Positions 17,875 through 26,111 of a stretch of DNA of 64,000 bases are shown piece after piece (the first letter of the stretch is position 1; every line of letters begins with the position of its first letter). Origin of the DNA: Cellulomonas composti (lineage in GTDB: Bacteria; Actinomycetota; Actinomycetes; Actinomycetales; Cellulomonadaceae); contig NZ_BJWG01000008.1 of NCBI RefSeq assembly GCF_007990245.1, positions 1 to 64,000 of the forward strand. Reading direction: 5' to 3'. The notes below the pieces were generated by a model. The model saw nothing but the letters and a program-made list of their open reading frames with translations. It had not been told where the DNA came from and searched no databases. The translations under genes were made by a program, and so were the position numbers.

Positions 17875-18828
17875 GTGCTCGCCGCCTACGTCAGCCGGTT
17901 CTCGTCGGACTCCCTCGACGGACTCGTCGTCGACGAACGTCCGGCCCCGCCCGTCCGCGACGGTTGGGTCGTCGTGGACGTGCGTGCCGCCGCGCTCAAC
18001 CACCACGACCTGTGGTCGCTGCGGGGCGTCGGGCTGCGTGCCGACCAGCTGCCGATGATCCTCGGCACCGATGCCGCGGGCGTCGTCGACGGGCGCGAGG
18101 TCGTCGTGCACGGCGTGATCGGCGGCCCGCACGGCCGCGGTGTCCCGGCCGACGAACCGCGCAGCCTGCTCTCGGAGCGGTACGACGGTGCACTCGCGGA
18201 GCAGGTCGCCGTTCCCGCCTGGAACCTCGTGGACAAGCCCGCCGAGCTCTCGTTCGTCGAGGCCGCGTGCCTGCCGACGGCCTGGCTCACCGCCTACCGG
18301 ATGCTGTTCAGCGTCGGCGGCGCGCAGCCCGGGCAGCGCGTGCTCGTGCAGGGCGCCGGCGGCGGCGTCGCGACCGCGGCGATCCGGCTCGGCGCCGCGG
18401 CCGGGCTCGAGGTCGTCGTGACGGGTCGCGACGAGGAACGCCGTGCGCGGGCCCTGGCGCTCGGCGCAGCCGCCGCGGTCGAACCCGGCGCCCGCGTGCC
18501 GCGCGCCGACCTCGTGCTCGAGACCGTCGGCCGCGCCACCTGGTCGCACTCGGTGCGCTCCGTGCGGCCGGGCGGGCGCATCGTCGTCGCGGGTGCGACC
18601 TCGGGCGAGCCCGAGAACGCCGAGCTCACGCGGATCTTCTTCACCGAGCTCGAGGTGCGCGGCGTGACCATGGGCACGCGCGACGACCTCGAGCACCTGC
18701 TCGCGTTCCTCGCCCGCACGGGCGTGCGCCCCCTCGTCGACTCGACGTTCCCGCTCGCCGACGCCCGTTCCGGCCTCGCGCGCCTCGCGGCCGGGACGCA
18801 GTTCGGCAAGATCGTCCTGACGCTCTGA
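17875..18828 (+). CDS. Zinc-type alcohol dehydrogenase/quinone oxidoreductase-like protein
   Basis: A 317-residue MDR-superfamily oxidoreductase. The N-terminal GroES-like domain has ALNHHDLWSLRG and GTDAAGVVDG. The Rossmann domain has VLVQGAGGGVATAAIRLGAA for NAD(P)H binding. The catalytic-zinc Cys of alcohol dehydrogenases is not evident, so a quinone-oxidoreductase or enoyl-reductase type reaction is more likely. GTG 17875 lies 37 bp after the DUF5995 stop. The substrate is unknown. Confidence 0.85.
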   Translation: MLAAYVSRFSSDSLDGLVVDERPAPPVRDGWVVVDVRAAALNHHDLWSLRGVGLRADQLPMILGTDAAGVVDGREVVVHGVIGGPHGRGVPADEPRSLLSERYDGALAEQVAVPAWNLVDKPAELSFVEAACLPTAWLTAYRMLFSVGGAQPGQRVLVQGAGGGVATAAIRLGAAAGLEVVVTGRDEERRARALALGAAAAVEPGARVPRADLVLETVGRATWSHSVRSVRPGGRIVVAGATSGEPENAELTRIFFTELEVRGVTMGTRDDLEHLLAFLARTGVRPLVDSTFPLADARSGLARLAAGTQFGKIVLTL

Positions 18829-18837
18829 GGGGGCACG

Positions 18838-19803
18838 GTGGCCAGCGCGTGGCGCAAGGACGTCCTGGGTCCGGGGTACCTCCGGCGCACCCTGCACCTG
18901 CGCGCCGACGACGAGGGCGAGGTCGTCGCGACGCTCGTGCGGTACTCCCCCGACGCCGCGCCGGCCCGCCCCGCGCGCGTCCTGCTGTACGTGCACGGCT
19001 GGTCCGACTACTTCTTCCAGACCGGGCTGGCCGAGTACTGGCACGCCCGTGGCGTCGCGTTCTACGCGCTCGACCTGCGCAAGTACGGCCGCAGTCTGCT
19101 CCCGCACCAGACCCCGGGATACATCGACGACCTCAGCGAGTACGACGAGGAGATCGAGGCTGCGATCGACGTGCTGCGCGCCACGCACGGCAAGCACGCC
19201 CGGCTCATGCTCATGGGGCACTCGACCGGTGGGCTCACGCTGTGCCTGTGGGCCCATCGGCACCCCGGCGTCGCGAGCGGGCTGGTGCTCAACAGCCCGT
19301 GGCTCGAGCTGCAGGGGTCCTCCGTGGTGCGGCACGTCTCGAGCCCGGCGATCGCCCAGATCGCGCGGTTCCAGCCCAAGGCGGCGCTGCCGAACGTCGA
19401 CCCGGGCTTCTACTCGCGCACCATCTCGACCGCGACCGGCGGCGAGTGGACCTACGACGAGCAGTGGCGGCCCACGCCGTCGTTCCCCGTGCGCGCGGGC
19501 TGGCTCAGCGCCGTGATGACCGGCCATGCGTTGGTGGCCCGCGGCCTGACGATCGACGTGCCCGTGCTCATGATGGCGTCGTCGCGGACCCTCATCTCAC
19601 CGCGCTGGAGCGAGGACATGCGCAGCTCGGACGTCGTGCTCGACGTCGACCTCCTCGCGCGGCGGGCCGTGCAGCTCGGGGGATGCGTGACGGTGGTGCG
19701 CATCGTCGGCGGCGTGCACGACCTGGTGCTGTCCGCACCTCCCGTCCGTGCCCACGTGTACGCCGAGCTCGACCGCTGGGTCGCCGCCTACGGCTGGGAC
19801 TGA
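18838..19803 (+). CDS. Alpha/beta hydrolase (monoacylglycerol lipase-like)
   Basis: A 321-residue serine hydrolase. VLLYVHGWSDYF supplies the oxyanion region, GHSTGG the nucleophile elbow and GGVHDLVLSA the catalytic His, with an Asp in between. It resembles the serine aminopeptidase S33 / lysophospholipase group. It starts with GTG nine bases after the oxidoreductase stop, so the two are probably cotranscribed. It is cytoplasmic, with no signal peptide. The substrate is not readable from sequence. Confidence 0.85.
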   Translation: MASAWRKDVLGPGYLRRTLHLRADDEGEVVATLVRYSPDAAPARPARVLLYVHGWSDYFFQTGLAEYWHARGVAFYALDLRKYGRSLLPHQTPGYIDDLSEYDEEIEAAIDVLRATHGKHARLMLMGHSTGGLTLCLWAHRHPGVASGLVLNSPWLELQGSSVVRHVSSPAIAQIARFQPKAALPNVDPGFYSRTISTATGGEWTYDEQWRPTPSFPVRAGWLSAVMTGHALVARGLTIDVPVLMMASSRTLISPRWSEDMRSSDVVLDVDLLARRAVQLGGCVTVVRIVGGVHDLVLSAPPVRAHVYAELDRWVAAYGWD

Positions 19804-19815
19804 GCAGGCGGTGCG

Positions 19816-21312
19816 TCAGGACGGTGCGTAGCGGGCCGCCTCCGCGAGCGTGGGACCGCCGTCGCCGATGCGCCAGGTGCGCCAGCCGTCGATCTCGTGC
19901 GGGGCGTCCACCGCGGCCGCGGCGGCGTGCCCCGGGTCCGTGAACACGCGCCCGTCGGCGAGCTCGACGAGACCGTCGTGCCGCAGGGTCGCGATCACCC
20001 GCTGGCCGCGGCGCTCGCGGAACCAGACGAGCGTCGTCAGCACCCGGCGCTGGTGCGCGAGCGTGGCCAGCGCGGGGTGCGGCAGACCGGGATCGCGCTG
20101 CGCGGGTACCTCGTCGAGCGCCGGACCCGGGTCGACGACCGGCGTCGGGGCCGTCGTCGACGCGCGTTCCGCCGCCGCGAGCGCAGCCTCCGGCGGCACC
20201 GAGACCGGGCCGGCCGGCCTTGCGGTCGGCGGGGCGGTCGGCGCAGTGCTCGGCTGGTTCGTCGGCTGCTGACCGGTCGGGTGCGGGTTCGTCGGGTACG
20301 GGTTCGTCGGGTACGGGCTTGCCGGGTACGGGTTCGTCGGCGGCGGGCTCGTCGGGGCCGGGGGGACCATGCCGAGGTTCGCCGACGACGCGGCGGGCAC
20401 GGCGGGAGCGTGTGCGGCGGGAGGCTGCGTCGCGGGCGACTGCGTCGCGGGAATCTGCGTCGCGGGGACCTGCGTCGCGGGAGCCTGGACCGTCGGTGCC
20501 GGCGGAACCGTGGGCGGGGCGGGGGTCGGCGGGACCGTCGGCTGGGCGCGGGTCGGCGCGTGCGCGGACGGGAACGCCGAGGCCGGCGGCAGCGCGTGCG
20601 GCGGCGGGGCCGGCTGCGTCAGTGCGCTCCCAGGGACAGGCGGGCGGCGCCGCTCTCCCTCGTAGGCCATCGCGGTGGCGAAGGAGGCCTCGCTGGAGCG
20701 CACCAGGCGCAGCGCGGTCGGCTCGACGGGGCGCCGCGTCACCTCGTGCCGCGCGAGCGGCGAGACCTCGAGCATCCGACGTTCGTCGACCCCGCGCACG
20801 ACGCCGAGCTGCAGCACGTCGACGTGCCGGCCCGGTCCACGCAGGTAGCCGAGCGTGTCGCCGGCCTCGGGCGCGACCTCGGAGCACAGCACGACGAGGC
20901 GCACGCCCTCGCGGCGGCTCGTCTGGGCGCCGAACGCGACCTGCTCACGGAACGCGGCGAAGTCCACCGGGAACCGGGCCGGGTCGGCGTGGTAGGCGCG
21001 GGCGAGGTCCGTCGCAGTCATGCGGGCGGCAGCGCCCGCATGGCGCAGCGCGCTCACGACCGCCTCGTCGTCGAGCACCTGCACGACCTCGACGACGACG
21101 GCGCGACCCGTCGCGTCGAGCGCGAGCAGCTCCGGCAGGTCCGCGTGGTCCGGCGCCGAGACCCGCGGCCGGACCGCGAACAGCGGCTCGCCGGCGATCG
21201 CCGCGAGGTGATGCGTGAGGAGCGCACCGCAGTCCGCGCGGAACGACCCGGGCAGTGGCTGCATCGGCTGGACGAGGCGGGGGCGGCCGTCGTCGAGCTC
21301 GAAGATGGGCAT
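19816..21312 (-). CDS. RAMA-domain protein with degenerate nuclease-like N-terminal domain
   Basis: A 498-residue protein. The N-terminal 190 residues contain LPELLALDATGRAVVVEVVQ followed by a helical segment, recalling DUF91/NucS-like PD-(D/E)XK folds, but the expected Lys of E-x-K is Val. A Pro/Ala/Thr-rich linker (about 230-400) carries PATQ and PYPTNPYPTN repeats. The C-terminal 75 residues match the RAMA module pattern: ATLRHDGLVELADGRVF, then DGWRTWRIGDG. RAMA modules are associated with restriction and modification proteins and are thought to recognise modified DNA. Function here is inferred and unproven. Confidence 0.65.
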   Translation of the reverse strand: MPIFELDDGRPRLVQPMQPLPGSFRADCGALLTHHLAAIAGEPLFAVRPRVSAPDHADLPELLALDATGRAVVVEVVQVLDDEAVVSALRHAGAAARMTATDLARAYHADPARFPVDFAAFREQVAFGAQTSRREGVRLVVLCSEVAPEAGDTLGYLRGPGRHVDVLQLGVVRGVDERRMLEVSPLARHEVTRRPVEPTALRLVRSSEASFATAMAYEGERRRPPVPGSALTQPAPPPHALPPASAFPSAHAPTRAQPTVPPTPAPPTVPPAPTVQAPATQVPATQIPATQSPATQPPAAHAPAVPAASSANLGMVPPAPTSPPPTNPYPASPYPTNPYPTNPHPTGQQPTNQPSTAPTAPPTARPAGPVSVPPEAALAAAERASTTAPTPVVDPGPALDEVPAQRDPGLPHPALATLAHQRRVLTTLVWFRERRGQRVIATLRHDGLVELADGRVFTDPGHAAAAAVDAPHEIDGWRTWRIGDGGPTLAEAARYAPS

Positions 21313-21523
21313 TCCCGACCAGCCCTTCCTGGGGCGGCCAAGGGTAGGCCCGGACCCCGTCGGCAGTGGAGCGCCGCGCGCTCCCGCGCACCGGCGTGCC
21401 TACCTTGTCACGCCACGCGGCCCACGTCAGTCCGCCGGACGGGTACGAGTTGGTCCGATGTCCAGTCCGTTCGAGACCGCGCCCCAGGTCACGCGCGAGT
21501 CACTGCGCGCGTCACTGTTCGCG

Positions 21524-21817
21524 TCACTGCGCGAGCGCTGCCTCGACGCGCTCGACCTTGCCGGTCAGCTCACCCGTGTGGCCAGGTCGGATGTCGGCCT
21601 TGAGCACGAGGCTCACGCGACCGCCGTGCTGCCCGACCGCCTCGGTGGCCCGGCGCACGACGTCCATCACCTCGTCCCACTCGCCCTCGATCGTCGTGAA
21701 CATCGCGTCGGTGCGGTTCGGCAGGCCGGACTCGCGAACGATGCGCACGGCGTCCGCGACAGCGGCCGTGACGGACTCACCCACACCGAGCGGGGCAACA
21801 GAGAAGGCAACGAGCAT
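21524..21817 (-). CDS. Thiamine-binding / MTH1187-YkoF family protein
   Basis: A 97-residue ferredoxin-like-fold protein starting [11 protein letters not shown], with the family segments [18 protein letters not shown] and [13 protein letters not shown]. Members form tetramers, and some bind thiamine or its pyrimidine. ATG 21817 gives the normal length; the longer upstream frame lies in non-coding C-rich sequence. It is flanked by non-coding DNA on both sides and is probably monocistronic. Confidence 0.85.
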   Translation of the reverse strand: MLVAFSVAPLGVGESVTAAVADAVRIVRESGLPNRTDAMFTTIEGEWDEVMDVVRRATEAVGQHGGRVSLVLKADIRPGHTGELTGKVERVEAALAQ

Positions 21818-22333
21818 GCACCCACCCTCACCACCCCACCCTCCCGTGTCCACCCCGGTCCGCCCACCAAGACCCCCCCCGGCCCACGCCCCCCCTCGAC
21901 CGCCCCTTCCCCGCGCCGACCCGGATTCCCGACGGTGGGGAGTCTGCGCGCCAGCCCCATGGACGCAGCGATCGATGCAGGACCCGGCGGGTCCACCCCG
22001 CCAGACCCGCACCCATCACTGCACCCACACCACCACCCAGCCCCCCCCCCGCGGCAGCCGTGCGCTGTGCCCTGAGCGGTGCGCGCTCGCAGCTCGACCG
22101 TGAGTGCAGGGATCGATGCAGAACTGGGCGGGTGGAGCGCGCCGGAGCTGCATCCATGTCTGCATTCAGCGCCGACGGCGCGGCGGGGGCGGCGTGGCGG
22201 GCGGCGGGGCGGCGGCCCGACCGGGGTGGGGCGGTGGGGGCGGGGCGGGGGGTGGGGCGGTGGGGGCGGGGCGGGGGGTGGGGCGGTGGGGGCGGGGCGG
22301 TGGGGTGTGGGTGGTGGGGCGTAGAACAGGGGG
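21818..22333. other. 516-bp intergenic region with G-rich triplicated 26-bp repeat
   Basis: No gene is visible. Features are homopolymer C runs near 21877 and 22040; a 16-bp direct repeat GCAGSGATCGATGCAG at 21965-21980 and 22104-22119 with one mismatch; and three 26-bp G-rich units at about 22223-22304. The last block ends 30 bp before the PNPOx start, so it probably overlaps that promoter or leader. Confidence 0.7.
22223..22304 (+). repeat. 26-bp G-rich tandem repeat, three copies
   Basis: The unit contains GTGGGGCGGTGGGGGCGGGG. The invariant GTGGGGCGG T lies at 22227, 22253 and 22279, giving an exact 26-bp period. Runs of four to six G spaced by one or two bases could form G-quadruplexes in the plus strand. 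Confidence 0.9.
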
Positions 22334-22801
22334 ATGGGTGCGGATGTGCGGGTGCGGTGGGCGGATGTCGAGGCGGAGGCGCCGGATCTGGCGGCGCTCG
22401 TGCGCGCGGTGTTCCAGGCGGGGACCAACAAGACGCTCGCCACGCTGCGGGCGGACGGGGCGCCGCGGATCTCCGCGACGGAGTGCGAGTTCGGCGAGGA
22501 CGTGACGCTCGGGATGATGCCCGGCTCGGTGAAGCTGCGGGACGTGCTTCGCGACCCGCGCGTGGCGCTGCACTCGCCGACGCTCGAGCCGCCGTCGGAC
22601 TTGTCCGCGTGGGTGGGCGACGCGAAGCTCGCCGGACGGCTGGTCGCGATCCCGCGCCCGGTCGGCGACGGACCAACCGGTGCGTGGTTCGCGCTCGACG
22701 TCGCGCAGGTCGTGCACACGTGCGTCGACGAGGCGGCGCGCGAGCTCGTGGTGACGACGTGGCATCCCGGGCGTGGGGTCGAGCGCGTGCGCCGGGAGTA
22801 A
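22334..22801 (+). CDS. Pyridoxamine 5'-phosphate oxidase-family (split-barrel flavin) protein
   Basis: A 155-residue PNPOx-like protein. NKTLATLRADGAPRISATEC is the strand pair that usually binds flavin or F420, and DPRVALHSPT is the next conserved turn. Single-domain members bind FMN, F420 or haem and act in redox or detoxification; the cofactor cannot be decided here. It begins directly after the G-rich repeats and converges with the FAD/Fe-S gene. Confidence 0.83.
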   Translation: MGADVRVRWADVEAEAPDLAALVRAVFQAGTNKTLATLRADGAPRISATECEFGEDVTLGMMPGSVKLRDVLRDPRVALHSPTLEPPSDLSAWVGDAKLAGRLVAIPRPVGDGPTGAWFALDVAQVVHTCVDEAARELVVTTWHPGRGVERVRRE

Positions 22802-22814
22802 GGGTCGGGCGATC

Positions 22815-22884
22815 CGCGGACCAGGAGCTCGGGGGGTGCCGGCGTCCGCGGGCTAGGAGATCTGGGGGGTGCCTGCGTCCGCGG
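22815..22884. repeat. 32-bp tandem duplication at the 3' end of the FAD/Fe-S gene
   Basis: Two imperfect 32-bp copies with AGGAG at 22823 and 22855 and GGGGGGTGCC following. The inner copy contains the stop codon of the FAD/Fe-S gene, and the outer copy lies in the spacer, as if the gene end had been duplicated. Confidence 0.75.
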
Positions 22885-25828
22885 CGGAGCGGTGGGCGGC
22901 GGGCAGGTGCGCCGCCAGGAGCTCGGCGAGGTGGACGCCATCGACTCCGGCGAGCTGCTCGGCCTGCGTGCGGCAGGAGAAGCCGTCCGCGAGGTAGACG
23001 TCGCCGGGTTCGGCGGCGCGCAGGGCCGGCAGCAGCGAGTTCTCGGCAACCTGGACCGAGACGTCGTAGTGGCCCTTCTCCATGCCGAAGTTGCCGGCCA
23101 GCCCGCAGCACCCGGCGAGCGCGGAGAACTGCGCGCCCGCGTCGGTCAGGAGCCGGCGGTCGGCGGTCCAGGTCATGACGGCGTAGTGGTGGCAGTGCGG
23201 CTGGACCACGGCGGTGACGTCGGACAGGTCCGGCACCTGCCAGCGCTCGCCGGGGCCGACCGGGGCCGGGGCCGTCAGGAGCTCGGCCAGCGTGCGCGTC
23301 TCTCGAGCGACCGCGACGGCACGCGGGTCGTCGAGGAGCAGGTCGAGCAGGTCCGAGCGCAGCACCGCGGTGCACGACGGCTCGAGGCCGACGATCGGGA
23401 TGCCGTTGACCGCGAACGGGCCGAGCACCTCGAGCAGGTGCTCGAGCTGGTGCCGGGCGCCGTCGAGCTGGCCCGTGCTGATCCAGGTCAGTCCGCAGCA
23501 GGCCTGGTGGTCGGGCACCAGCACCTCGTAGCCCGCGTCGCGCAGCACCGCGACCGCGGCCCGCGGGACCGACGGCGCCAGCGCGTCGCTGAACGAGTCG
23601 GTCCAGAGCAGCACCCGGGGCCGCTCGCCCCCGCCGGGGGCACCCGAGTCGGGGCTGCCGGCACCGGCGGAGGCAGCAGCGGCGGTGCGCGTGACCTGAT
23701 CCGCGCCGTCTCGTCGGACCCAGGCCCGGAACGGCTCGGGCGCGAACGTGACCATCCCGCGGCGCGTGTCCATGCCGCCGCCGGCGAGCACGGCCTTGGC
23801 CACCGGACGCACGCCGAGCACGGCGTTGGTGACCCGCGCGAGCGGGCCCCACGACGTGATCAGACGGGCCCACCGGGGCAGCCAGCCGAGCGCGTAGTGG
23901 TTGACCGGACGCAGCCGCCGACGATATGTACGGTGGAGCACCTCGGACTTGTACTGCGCCATGTCGACGCCCGCCGGGCAGTCCGACGAGCACGCCTTGC
24001 AGCTCAGGCACAGGTCGAGCGCCTCGTGCACCTCGGGCGAGGACCAGCCGCGCGAGACGAGCGAGCCGTTGGCCAGCTCCTGCAGCACGCGGGCCCGGCC
24101 GCGCGTGGAGTCCTTCTCGTCCTTCGTCGCGAGGTAGGACGGGCACATGAAGCCGCCCGCGGCGGTGTTGTCGGCGCGACAGCGACCGACCCCCACGCAG
24201 CGATGCACCGCGGTCGTCAGGTCGCCGGCGTCGTGCGCGAACGAGAAGCCGGTCGAGGCCGGCAGCGGACGCGCGGCGGGACGGCGCAGGTCGGCGTCGA
24301 GCGGGTTGGGCCGCACCAGGACGCCGGGGTTGAGCAGGTCGTCGGGGTCGAGCAGCGCCTTGAACGCGCCGAACAGCTCGATCGCGCGCGGCGAGTACAT
24401 GACGGGCAACAGCTCCGAGCGGGCGCGGCCGTCGCCGTGCTCGCCGGACAGCGACCCGCCGTGCGCGGCCACCAGGTGCGCGGCGTCGGTCATGAACGCG
24501 CGCAGCGGGTCGCCCGAGCGCTCCATGGGCACGTCGAGCCGCAGGTGCACGCAGCCGTCGCCGAAGTGCCCGTACGCGAGGCCGTCGACGCGGTGCGTGG
24601 CCATGAGCGCCTCGAGCTCGCGCAGGTACGCGCCGAGCCGCTCGGGCGGGACCGCGGAGTCCTCGAACCCCGGCCAGGCCTGAGCGCCCGAGGGCGTCCG
24701 GCCGCCGAGGCCGGCGCCGTCCTCGCGGATCCGCCACATCGCGGCGGCGTCAGGCCCCGGCGGGAACAGCGCGACGGCGGTCGTGGCGGCGTCGGCCGCG
24801 AGCGCGCGGGCCCGCACCATCGCCTCGTCGAGCGTCTCGCCGCCGACCTCGACCATGAGCCAGCCGGCACCCGGCGGCAGGTCCGGCACGGCGCCGGCAC
24901 CGCGCACACGGCGCACGACGTCGACCAGGCGCGAGTCCATCCCCTCGATCGCGAGCGGGTGGTGCGCGAGCAGCGCGGGCACCGCGTCGGCGGCGGCGGG
25001 CATGTCCGGGTAGCCGAGCACGACGAGCACGGGCGCGGCGGCGACGGGCACGAGGCGCACGGTCGCGCCGAGCAGCGTGCCGACGGTGCCCTCGGTGCCG
25101 ACGAGCGCCTTGGCGAGGTCGGTGCCCTTCTCCGGCAGCAGGTGCTCGAGCGAGTAGCCCGAGACCTGCCGACCGAACCGGCCGAGCTCGGTCCGCAGCA
25201 GCTCGAGGTTCCCCCGCACGAGCGCGTCGAGCCCCGGGACGGCGTCGAGCGCACCCGCACCGGCGCCTGCCGTGAAGCGTCGGCCCGTGCCGTCGACGAC
25301 GTCGAGCGCCAGGACGTTGTCGGCGGTGCGGCCGTAGGCCACGGCCCGCGGGCCGCACGCGTTGTTGCCGATCATCCCGCCGAGGGTCGCGCGCGCCCAC
25401 GTCGAGGGGTCGGGGCCGAACCGCAGCCCGTGCGGCGCGGCGGCCTTCTGCAGCGCCCCCATGACGAGCCCCGGCTCGATCCGCGCCGTGCGCGCCTCGG
25501 GGTCGATCTCGAGAACACGGTTCACGTGCCGCGAGAAGTCGAGCACGACGCCGGGGCCGATCGCGTTGCCCGCCACGGACGTCCCGCCGCCGCGCGCCGT
25601 CAACGGGACACCGGCCGCGCGGGTCACCGCGAGCGCGGCCTGCACGTCGTCGACGTCGAGCGGGAACACGACGACCTGCGGCACGACGCGGTAGTTCGAC
25701 GCGTCGGTCGAGTACTCCGCGCGGCGCCTCGTCGAGTCGTCGACCGCGCCTCGCACGGCGGAGCGCAGCGCGGCGACGACGTCGGTTCCCACGCGGTTCT
25801 CGTCGGCCACGGCAGTCACGGGGTGCAT
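22853..25828 (-). CDS. FAD-linked oxidase / (Fe-S)-binding oxidoreductase fusion (D-lactate dehydrogenase-like)
   Basis: A 991-residue fusion. The N-terminal FAD-binding PCMH domain has GGGTSVAGNAIGPGVVLDFS and GNNACGPRAVAYG. A FAD-oxidase C-terminal domain follows, with YGHFGDGCVHLRLD near its end. The Fe-S domain has CVGVGRCR, then CLSCKACSSDCPAGVD. Finally come two CCG-type cysteine segments, QACCGLTW and AGCCGLAGNFGMEKG. This architecture matches D-lactate or 2-hydroxyglutarate type dehydrogenases feeding electrons to the respiratory chain. The internal ATG 25828 is chosen because the upstream 47 residues are low-complexity Arg/Ala. The substrate is inferred. Confidence 0.9.
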   Translation of the reverse strand: MHPVTAVADENRVGTDVVAALRSAVRGAVDDSTRRRAEYSTDASNYRVVPQVVVFPLDVDDVQAALAVTRAAGVPLTARGGGTSVAGNAIGPGVVLDFSRHVNRVLEIDPEARTARIEPGLVMGALQKAAAPHGLRFGPDPSTWARATLGGMIGNNACGPRAVAYGRTADNVLALDVVDGTGRRFTAGAGAGALDAVPGLDALVRGNLELLRTELGRFGRQVSGYSLEHLLPEKGTDLAKALVGTEGTVGTLLGATVRLVPVAAAPVLVVLGYPDMPAAADAVPALLAHHPLAIEGMDSRLVDVVRRVRGAGAVPDLPPGAGWLMVEVGGETLDEAMVRARALAADAATTAVALFPPGPDAAAMWRIREDGAGLGGRTPSGAQAWPGFEDSAVPPERLGAYLRELEALMATHRVDGLAYGHFGDGCVHLRLDVPMERSGDPLRAFMTDAAHLVAAHGGSLSGEHGDGRARSELLPVMYSPRAIELFGAFKALLDPDDLLNPGVLVRPNPLDADLRRPAARPLPASTGFSFAHDAGDLTTAVHRCVGVGRCRADNTAAGGFMCPSYLATKDEKDSTRGRARVLQELANGSLVSRGWSSPEVHEALDLCLSCKACSSDCPAGVDMAQYKSEVLHRTYRRRLRPVNHYALGWLPRWARLITSWGPLARVTNAVLGVRPVAKAVLAGGGMDTRRGMVTFAPEPFRAWVRRDGADQVTRTAAAASAGAGSPDSGAPGGGERPRVLLWTDSFSDALAPSVPRAAVAVLRDAGYEVLVPDHQACCGLTWISTGQLDGARHQLEHLLEVLGPFAVNGIPIVGLEPSCTAVLRSDLLDLLLDDPRAVAVARETRTLAELLTAPAPVGPGERWQVPDLSDVTAVVQPHCHHYAVMTWTADRRLLTDAGAQFSALAGCCGLAGNFGMEKGHYDVSVQVAENSLLPALRAAEPGDVYLADGFSCRTQAEQLAGVDGVHLAELLAAHLPAAHRSAADAGTPQIS

Positions 25829-25904
25829 CCTCGCACCCCGAGGGCCCGGCGCCATGGGCCCTCCCGCGGTCCGGACAGCGACGACGGACCGCGGGAGGGA
25901 TGTC

Positions 25905-26111
25905 TCAGGTGCGTGGCGCGCTCGGGCAGGAGCCGCACGACGACGACGGGCACGTGCCGCACGCGTCACCGGCCCGCACCAGCACGCCGCGGGCCGCCCA
26001 GGTCTCGAGCGCGAGGTCGACGAGCCCGCGGTCGAGCCGCAGCGAACGCGCGACCGCGTCGGGGGTCGACCCCGCGCGCGTCGCGGTGAGCACGTCGTCG
26101 AGCACGCCCAT
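25905..26111 (-). CDS. feoC: FeoC-like winged-helix protein
   Basis: A 68-residue protein whose first part is a small winged helix (DAVARSLRLDRGLVDLALETW). Its tail carries the cysteines CGTCPSSSCGSCP, a possible Fe-S site. FeoC proteins modulate FeoB stability or transcription. Its ATG overlaps the feoB stop by one base (TGATG), and the feoA-B-C order supports the call. Cys spacing differs from enterobacterial FeoC, so it is FeoC-like by context and composition. Confidence 0.75.
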   Translation of the reverse strand: MGVLDDVLTATRAGSTPDAVARSLRLDRGLVDLALETWAARGVLVRAGDACGTCPSSSCGSCPSAPRT

